A stretch of DNA of 11,631 bases from assembly GCA_003133815.1 (NCBI GenBank), contig PKZR01000359.1, forward strand, positions 1 through 11,631, given 5' to 3'. Below the pieces are notes generated by a model, which ran no database searches, was not told the DNA's origin, and saw only the letters and a list, made by a program, of their open reading frames with translations. The translations under genes were made by a program, and so were the position numbers. Positions within the stretch are counted from its first letter, which is position 1, and the number at the start of each line of letters is the position of its first letter. This stretch comes from Limisphaerales bacterium (GTDB taxonomy: Bacteria; Verrucomicrobiota; Verrucomicrobiia; Limisphaerales; UBA11358). Of the stretch, positions 6,994 to 11,631 are shown piece after piece.

Positions 6994-7411
6994 CCCGGCG
7001 GAGACGGAATTGCTCGGCGAGAAAATCGGCCGCGCGGCTGAGCATGGAGTTGTCATCGCGCTGTCCGGGGAGCTTGCCGCGGGCAAGACGCAGTTTGTGA
7101 AAGGACTCGCGCGCGGGATGGGAATTTCAGCGCGGGTTCATTCGCCGACTTTCACGCTGGTGAATGAATACGGCGGCGGGCGGCTGAAATTGTTTCATCT
7201 GGACTTATACCGGCTGGAGACGCCGGAACAGATTTTGTCGGCAGGTGTTGCTGAACTTTTGCAGCCGGATGGCGTGAGTGTGATCGAATGGGCGGAGAGA
7301 CTGGAAGCTGGAAGAGAGAAGCTGGAAGATGGGGGAAAGTTTGTCCGAGTAAAAATTGAAATTGTGAGCGAGACGGAACGGAAAATTATTTATGACGATT
7401 CTGGCGCTTGA
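6971..7411 (+). CDS. tsaE: tRNA threonylcarbamoyladenosine biosynthesis ATPase TsaE
   Basis: TsaE is the small ATPase that works with TsaB and TsaD in attaching the threonylcarbamoyl group to A37 of ANN-decoding tRNAs. The 146-residue product has the Walker A motif GELAAGKT (33-40), the switch-like SPTFTLVNEY (58-67, T60), HLDLYRL (76-82, D78) and VIEWAERL (104-111, E106 and W107), all characteristic. Length is normal (about 140-155). It overlaps thiL by 23 nt and tsaB by 20 nt, which points to translational coupling. Residues 110-121 (RLEAGREKLEDG) come from a 12-nt direct repeat in a variable region before the last beta strand. The ATG at 6971 has no Shine-Dalgarno sequence. Confidence 0.94.
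   Translation: MATFISLSPAETELLGEKIGRAAEHGVVIALSGELAAGKTQFVKGLARGMGISARVHSPTFTLVNEYGGGRLKLFHLDLYRLETPEQILSAGVAELLQPDGVSVIEWAERLEAGREKLEDGGKFVRVKIEIVSETERKIIYDDSGA
7304..7329. repeat. Direct repeat of GAAGCTGGAAGA inside tsaE
   Basis: Two identical 12-nt copies (7304-7315 and 7318-7329) are separated by GA, a 14-nt period. They code for part of the charged, low-complexity stretch after the conserved EWAERL motif. It is similar in character to the simple repeat in the U32 gene at 646-672. Confidence 0.6.
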
Positions 7412-8048
7412 GTTTTCATCGGAACAGCGGAGCGTGGCGGTCGCCCGCGACGGAGCTGTTCTGGCCGAAGCCGTGGAAACCGGCGGACGCAGCACGGCGG
7501 CGTTTGGCATGATCCTAAAAATTCTGGAGGAGGCGAAAATTTGCCGGGAATATATTGACGTGCTGTGCATCGGATTAGGGCCGGGTTCCTACACAGGAAT
7601 CCGCGCGGCGATTTCAATCGCACAGGGCTGGCAACTGGCGCGGCAGGTCAAATTGCTCGGCGGCAGCAGTGTCGAGGCAATCGCGGCACACGCGCATGCG
7701 GAGAAAATTTTTGGCCGGGTGAACGTGGTAATTGATGCGCAGCGCGGAGAATTTTATCTGGCGGCGTATGATGTTTCAGCCGATGGCTGGCGGGAAATCG
7801 AGCCGCTGAAAACTGTGCCTTTGGCGGAAGTTCAATTACGCGCGGACGCGAAGGAAGTTTTAGCCGGGCCGGAGGTGGCCAAATGGTTTCCAAATGGCCG
7901 CACAATTTTTCCGCGCGCAGCGGTGCTGGCAAAACTGGCCGCTTGTCGGAACGGTTATCAGGCGGGCGAAAAGTTGGAACCGGTTTATTTGCGGGAGACG
8001 AATTTTGTGAAGGCACCTCCGGCCACCTTGCCGACCGGACTGTTTTAA
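7392..8048 (+). CDS. tsaB: tRNA threonylcarbamoyladenosine biosynthesis protein TsaB
   Basis: TsaB is the catalytically inactive ASKHA-fold partner that binds TsaD and TsaE during t6A synthesis. The 218-residue product starts ILALEFSS, matching the family's ILALDTSS strand, has GLGPGSYTGIRAA (61-73), the strongest TsaB signature, and VIDAQRGEFYLAAY further on. Length is within the usual 210-235. The ATG at 7392 lies inside the last codons of tsaE (20-nt overlap), as expected for coupled translation. tsaD and the carbamoyl-AMP synthase gene (tsaC/sua5) are not in the window and must be elsewhere. The gene is the last of the 5343-8048 operon. Confidence 0.94.
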   Translation: MTILALEFSSEQRSVAVARDGAVLAEAVETGGRSTAAFGMILKILEEAKICREYIDVLCIGLGPGSYTGIRAAISIAQGWQLARQVKLLGGSSVEAIAAHAHAEKIFGRVNVVIDAQRGEFYLAAYDVSADGWREIEPLKTVPLAEVQLRADAKEVLAGPEVAKWFPNGRTIFPRAAVLAKLAACRNGYQAGEKLEPVYLRETNFVKAPPATLPTGLF

Positions 8049-8087
8049 CTCAGACAGTCCCATTTTGTTCGCATTGTCAATTTTTGG

Positions 8088-8118
8088 GACAAGCCGGGTG
8101 CCTGGAATGCGGCTTGTC
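8088..8118. promoter_or_regulatory. 9-bp inverted repeat overlapping the -35 box of the pseudopilin promoter
   Basis: GACAAGCCG (8088-8096) and CGGCTTGTC (8110-8118) are perfect reverse complements with a 13-nt spacer. The right arm covers five of the six bases of the -35 box at 8114-8119. As DNA it would suit a dimeric regulator blocking RNA polymerase; as RNA from the tsaB operon it would form a hairpin, but no run of T follows, so a simple intrinsic terminator is unlikely. A weaker 6-bp repeat (GTCCCA 8057-8062, TGGGAC 8085-8090) shares bases with the left arm. Confidence 0.5.
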
Positions 8119-8142
8119 ATATGGCATGGAGCGTGCTAGAAT
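8114..8142 (+). promoter_or_regulatory. Sigma70-type promoter of the pseudopilin operon
   Basis: TTGTCA (8114-8119) and TAGAAT (8137-8142) are separated by exactly 17 bp; each differs from consensus by one base. Transcription would begin near 8149, leaving a leader of about 38 nt before ATG 8187. It lies 66 nt after the end of tsaB and separates the pilin genes from the housekeeping operon. Confidence 0.7.
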
Positions 8143-8186
8143 GGGTGTCAGGTTCGTCAGAGGAATTTTGCCGTCAAAAAGAAGTT

Positions 8187-8723
8187 ATGTTGGTTCGTTG
8201 CAAACAAGATGGAGGGAATAAGGTTCACGAAGGATGCGCCGCGTTCACGCTGGCTGAAGTTTTGATTGCCACTGTCATCGTGGCATTATTCACGGGCGGA
8301 ATTATAAGCGGTTATGTGCAGGCCAACCGCATTGCGGAGTGGGCATCAATGTCGCAAGCCGCGCAGTCAATGGCGCAACAGGGCATGGAGCAGGCGCGTG
8401 CTGCGCAATGGAACTCGCAGATGTGGCCTGTTACCAACGGTCCGGGAACGGGTGATGAATTGACTGTATCCAATTCTGCGGGTGCCACGTGGAGCACCAA
8501 TTATTCAGGATCTAGTTATGCGATGGATGTCCCGACCGCAGGCTCGCCATTTTACGCCACAAACTACATCACGCTTACAACCGTCCAAGTCAACCCGCCT
8601 TTGCGAATGATCCGTTCAGACTGCGTATGGTCGTTTGGATCATATAATTTGAAAAGCGGCACCAACATAGTTGCCAGATACTTCACCAATACCGTGGTCA
8701 CTTACCGCGCCCCGGATCAATGA
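8187..8723 (+). CDS. Type IV pilin-like/pseudopilin protein with prepilin leader
   Basis: From ATG 8187 the product has 178 residues: a 19-residue basic leader, then FTLAEVLIATVIVALFTGG, the methylated pilin helix that spans the membrane and packs the filament core. Glu24 is Glu5 of the mature protein. The residue before the cut is Ala19, not the usual Gly. The globular part is rich in Ser, Thr and Asn (STNYSGSSYAMD) and resembles no enzyme; the class is PilV/GspI-like minor pilin. A longer reading from ATG 8121 is unlikely because it would begin between the -35 and -10 boxes of the promoter, upstream of the expected transcript start. The stop overlaps the next start (ATGA). Prepilin peptidase and the assembly machine are not in the window. 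Confidence 0.85.
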   Translation: MLVRCKQDGGNKVHEGCAAFTLAEVLIATVIVALFTGGIISGYVQANRIAEWASMSQAAQSMAQQGMEQARAAQWNSQMWPVTNGPGTGDELTVSNSAGATWSTNYSGSSYAMDVPTAGSPFYATNYITLTTVQVNPPLRMIRSDCVWSFGSYNLKSGTNIVARYFTNTVVTYRAPDQ

Positions 8724-9382
8724 AACTCTCACCCGACTTTTATCGCTCGTCCAGTAATGGCTTCACGTTGCCGGAGATTCTCATTGCGATGACGATCTTC
8801 ATCTTCCTCATTGGCGCGGTGGTTGTGACCCAGCTTTTTGCGGTGAGGATTTATTATCTTGCGGCCACCAAGTTGACAGCCACGGGCGACGGGCGCAGGG
8901 CGGTGAGTTCCATTCGGGAACAGGTGCGCGAGGCTAAAACCATTTACATCGGAAGCTTTACAAACACAGGCAGCAGTTCCCAAATTTTCGCATCGGTTGG
9001 AGACGGCACCAACGAGGTCGGCAGCGCCCTTCTGATTTTTCCGACCACAAACACGACTTACGGCACCATTTTTTACAAAGACCAGGTGGCTGGCAATCTT
9101 TGCAGCGTTGCGTTCAACAATGTCGTTACCAGTTCCGATGGGCTGGTCTTCACCGGCTCGATTCAAAATCTTTACACCAACGCCCCGTTCGTCACCAATT
9201 ATACCGTTTTCCAGGCTGAAGATTATCGGGGCAACATCCTTCAGAACAACAACAACAGCCGCGTCATCCATGTGACGCTCCAATTTTACCAGTTGGAATA
9301 TCCAGTCGCCGGCATTGGCACCAATCAATTGTATGATTACTACCAATTGCAAACGCGGGCGACCCGCCGGACGATTGATTGA
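8720..9382 (+). CDS. Prepilin-type N-terminal cleavage/methylation protein, PulJ/GspJ-like pseudopilin
   Basis: The 220-residue product has a 14-residue leader ending SSSNG, a canonical prepilin site (G14, F15), and a hydrophobic helix FTLPEILIAMTIFIFLIGAV with Glu19 as mature Glu5. After the helix comes a charged segment (RRAVSSIREQVREAK, 54-68), common in PulJ/PilW-like minor pilins, where residues after the helix pack against the filament. The rest is beta-rich and full of Thr, Asn and aromatic residues (TTNTTYGTIFY, YTNAPFVTNYTV). Its ATG lies in the ATGA overlap with the preceding pilin, so translation is probably coupled. Location should be inner membrane before assembly and periplasmic or surface filament after it. 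Role as a minor subunit is inferred from class and context. Confidence 0.87.
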   Translation: MKLSPDFYRSSSNGFTLPEILIAMTIFIFLIGAVVVTQLFAVRIYYLAATKLTATGDGRRAVSSIREQVREAKTIYIGSFTNTGSSSQIFASVGDGTNEVGSALLIFPTTNTTYGTIFYKDQVAGNLCSVAFNNVVTSSDGLVFTGSIQNLYTNAPFVTNYTVFQAEDYRGNILQNNNNSRVIHVTLQFYQLEYPVAGIGTNQLYDYYQLQTRATRRTID

Positions 9383-9392
9383 ATAAAGCGTT

Positions 9393-11411
9393 ATGAAAAT
9401 CACACTTGAATCGTCGGAGCGGGGCGAAAAAGGTTACGCATTGGTTATTGCCATGCTGTTTCTGCTCGTCATCGCCGGGACTTTCATCAGCGTTTGGCTT
9501 TGGACTGCGACCAACAGCGCGATCACACAGCGCAACAACACATTCAACCAGTCCGAAGGTGCCGCCGAGGCTGCCACGGAAAAGGTCTTCTCGCAAATGG
9601 ACCGGGATTTTCTTTTTGGAAATCTCGGCACCAGCAATTCATACAATTCCATAATTCCAGACACGAGCACCTGGCCCGTTCAATACACATTCAGTGACGG
9701 GAAGGGAAATAATGGCCAGATTTTAGTAAACATCGGCACGACCAATTTCGAGGTGTTGAATTCGCAGTATGTCGGACTGTCCGGCATCGCTCAAGATTGC
9801 ACGCTCACCGCCGTAGCCACGCCGTCCGGCCAGCGCTACAACGTGCCGGCCACCGTGACCCAGACTTTTCAGGCCGCCATCATCCCGGTTTTTCAATTCG
9901 CCATCTTTTACAACCTGAATCTGGAGATGGCTCCCGGCCAGCCTCTGACCGTCGCAGGCCCGGTCTTCTGCAATGCCAGCATCTGGGAAGGCAGTTCCGA
10001 CCTCAATTTCTCCTCAACGGTGCAGGCGGTTGGAACAAACAACACCTCGGCAGTGAATCCTTTTAATCCTACTTATACCAACGGCACCGTCTCCGTTGCC
10101 GGTTCCACCGCGAGCTATAGCGGCACGCCTCTTGTCAATTTCTCGCAAGGCGCGCCAAGCGACCACAACAACTCGCTGACCATGCCAATTGGCAGCAGCA
10201 CCAACAGCAATCCCACAAACGTCGAATCCATCCTCAACATCCCTCCGTCTGGCTTGGGCGCCCCCAATTCGTCCGCATATGCCGTCTCCAATCAAATCTA
10301 TCTTTACAATGAATGCGATCTCATTGTCTCCAATGCCAGTTACGGAACCAACGGTTATGCCACCACAGCCGCGCTTGGCAAGACTGTGGATTATGTCACT
10401 AATTTCTCCGTATGGTTTCAGGATCCAAAAAATTCACCTTATTTAATCCAGCTCACGAACGATCTGGTGATGCTAAAGAAGACAACCGGCAATTATACCA
10501 ATGCATCTGGCGTCCTCGCCCTGAATATAACCAACTACGCTGCCACAAACATCCTTTACATAGGCTATTCATTTTTGACCAATGTCACATTCTATGATTA
10601 CCGCGAATCCGCCACCGTCCAGGCCGTCCAGCTTGACATCGCAAAATTCAGAAGATGGCTGACAAATGCCATCTCCCCCAATGTTGTCAGCACCAATGGA
10701 ACCATGAACACCGACGCAGGCCCAACGCTGGAAAACACCTATCTGATACCCGATGTCGGCCACAAGTTTCGTTCCATTTATATCTATAACAAAGTGCCCT
10801 TGACCGCCACACAGCTTCCTGCCGTGCGGCTCATCAATGGGTCATTGCTGCCGACCAATAATCCCGGGCTGACCGTTGCCACTCCGATGCCAGCTTATAT
10901 CGATGGCAATTACAACGTGCAAAACGCAGCAGGTGTGAGCGACGCCGGCACAAACGTCACCACCCACACCTATCCCGCAGCGGTGCTGGCCGACGCCATC
11001 ACCATCCTTTCCGTTGACTGGGATGACAGCTATACAAACTCGGATCCCACAGGAGCCAACGGACCAGATGACACCACTGTCAACTGCGCAGCACTTGAAG
11101 GCATCGTCCCGACCAATCCCAATATCCCAGGAAATTACAGCGGCGGCGTCGAGAATTTTCTCCGCTTGTTGGAGGATTGGAACACCAGTCAAAGCCACAG
11201 CGGCAGATCCATCCTGACTTACAACGGCTCCATTGTCGTCATGTTCCCCAGCATCTATGCGACGAACTCCTGGAGCGGCAACCCCATAACCTTCTACGGC
11301 GTTCCCACCCGTCACTGGGCATTCGACCTGAATTTCGAGACAGCCCCAGGGCTGCCGCCGCTATCTCCATCATCCCGCGCGCTCATCCGCAACAACTGGT
11401 CGGCTTATTGA
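9393..11411 (+). CDS. Large PilX/GspK-like exported protein with pilin-type N-terminus, Thr-Asn-rich
   Basis: The 672-residue product starts with a charged segment ending ERGEKG (9-14), then YALVIAMLFLLVIAGTFISV, a single N-terminal membrane helix of the PilX_N/GspK kind. A prepilin-like Gly14 precedes the helix, but mature position 5 is Ile rather than Glu, as in GspK tip subunits, which also lack Glu5. EGAAEAATEKVFSQ (55-68) continues the helix. From about 85 on the protein is beta-rich, with about 20 Thr-Asn pairs and many Gly, Ser and Pro, and no enzyme motif I recognise. The end (RHWAFDLNFE, then LPPLSPSS and NNW) resembles C-termini I remember from PilX-like proteins of Verrucomicrobiota, unchecked. 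It follows the second pilin by 10 nt. The size is well above a normal GspK (about 300-350 residues), so it may be a tip adhesin or scaffold. Confidence 0.8.
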   Translation: MKITLESSERGEKGYALVIAMLFLLVIAGTFISVWLWTATNSAITQRNNTFNQSEGAAEAATEKVFSQMDRDFLFGNLGTSNSYNSIIPDTSTWPVQYTFSDGKGNNGQILVNIGTTNFEVLNSQYVGLSGIAQDCTLTAVATPSGQRYNVPATVTQTFQAAIIPVFQFAIFYNLNLEMAPGQPLTVAGPVFCNASIWEGSSDLNFSSTVQAVGTNNTSAVNPFNPTYTNGTVSVAGSTASYSGTPLVNFSQGAPSDHNNSLTMPIGSSTNSNPTNVESILNIPPSGLGAPNSSAYAVSNQIYLYNECDLIVSNASYGTNGYATTAALGKTVDYVTNFSVWFQDPKNSPYLIQLTNDLVMLKKTTGNYTNASGVLALNITNYAATNILYIGYSFLTNVTFYDYRESATVQAVQLDIAKFRRWLTNAISPNVVSTNGTMNTDAGPTLENTYLIPDVGHKFRSIYIYNKVPLTATQLPAVRLINGSLLPTNNPGLTVATPMPAYIDGNYNVQNAAGVSDAGTNVTTHTYPAAVLADAITILSVDWDDSYTNSDPTGANGPDDTTVNCAALEGIVPTNPNIPGNYSGGVENFLRLLEDWNTSQSHSGRSILTYNGSIVVMFPSIYATNSWSGNPITFYGVPTRHWAFDLNFETAPGLPPLSPSSRALIRNNWSAY

Positions 11412-11631
11412 TTTCCTCAAAACGCGGGAACTATCCAGACGCTTTTTCCGGTTGTGCCTTCGGCACGAATGCGCGCAGCCGCTCCCTCCATGAAGGATGT
11501 TCAGCCCATTAGAAACGTCGAGAAACCTGAAAAGTGATGGTTTTTGGCATTTTCGGGCTGTTTTTATCAAAAAACGGGGTTTCCCGACCATTCGGCGGTT
11601 TCCCCCAATGACTGGGGGAAATCTCCCGATG
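11412..11631. other. Intergenic region without a convincing gene
   Basis: This 220-bp end piece holds no ORF with recognisable features. It contains a small hairpin, GTGCC-TTC-GGCAC (11454-11466), an A/T-rich dyad around 11560-11574 and a 9-bp hairpin near the right edge. None is followed by a good T run, so the terminator of the pilin operon is not clear. The next gene probably starts beyond the window. Confidence 0.6.
11578..11621. repeat. GGTTTCCC half-sites and a 9-bp stem-loop
   Basis: GGTTTCCC occurs at 11578-11585 and again at 11597-11604, 19 bp apart. The second copy leads into TTTCCCCCA (11599-11607), which pairs perfectly with TGGGGGAAA (11613-11621) across a 5-nt loop. Three related half-sites in 44 bp suggest a regulator binding region ahead of a gene outside the window, or a structured RNA element. 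Confidence 0.45.

Noticed and set aside
8729..9403. 224-codon minus-strand open frame, longer than the pilin it opposes
   Set aside because: The plus strand has an exact prepilin signature and an ATGA overlap with its neighbour; the antisense product shows no motif.
11454..11466. GTGCC-TTC-GGCAC hairpin as terminator of the pilin operon
   Set aside because: The stem is 5 bp and is followed by GC-rich sequence instead of a T tract.
11370..11591. 73-codon minus-strand open frame in the terminal spacer
   Set aside because: It runs into the end of the PilX-like gene in antisense, has no start signal and resembles nothing; chance open frame is more likely.

Overview
The window reads as chromosomal DNA from a Gram-negative bacterium of the Planctomycetes/Verrucomicrobia/Chlamydiae group, most likely Verrucomicrobiota. 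This rests on recall of gene style, not on a search: a free-standing FIST-domain protein, a YyaL/DUF255 thioredoxin-like protein, prepilin genes whose mature part starts FTLAE or FTLPE, a large PilX-like exported protein crowded with Thr-Asn pairs, and almost no good Shine-Dalgarno sequences. I see no rRNA, tRNA, CRISPR array, transposase or phage gene.

Layout. (1) Positions 1-1204, minus strand: the N-terminal 401 codons of a peptidase U32-family protein (RlhA/TrhP-like RNA hydroxylation family), running off the left edge. (2) A 95-bp divergent spacer with a 16-bp perfect palindrome. (3) 1300-2487, plus: a FIST-domain sensor-type protein. (4) 2567-3211, plus: an unrecognised basic protein with an RGG-like box, a helical centre and an acidic tail. 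(5) 3224-5263 (perhaps to 5344), minus: a YyaL/SSP411-type thioredoxin-domain protein, convergent with the previous gene. (6) 5343-8048, plus: a tight operon of a CPBP membrane protease, thiL, tsaE and tsaB, with a 1-nt gap or overlaps of 20-23 nt. (7) 8049-8186: a spacer with a good sigma70-type promoter and a 9-bp inverted repeat lying on its -35 box. (8) 8187-11411, plus: three pseudopilin-class genes, two with prepilin cleavage sites and the third a 672-residue PilX/GspK-like protein. (9) 11412-11631: 220 bp with no convincing gene, holding hairpins and repeated GGTTTCCC half-sites.

How the genes work together. thiL, tsaE and tsaB are housekeeping: thiamine diphosphate synthesis, and two parts of the machinery for the N6-threonylcarbamoyl modification of tRNA A37. 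The U32 protein probably also modifies RNA. The last three genes form their own unit and look like the minor-pilin part of a type IV pilus or type II secretion machine. The assembly ATPase, platform protein and prepilin peptidase are not in the window.

The most interesting region is 8088-11411: a pseudopilin operon with a recognisable promoter, a possible operator on the -35 box, and a very large Thr-Asn-rich protein whose pilin-like N-terminus lacks Glu5, as GspK tip subunits do. Two short simple-repeat tracts inside U32 and tsaE, and the RGG-box protein, also deserve attention.
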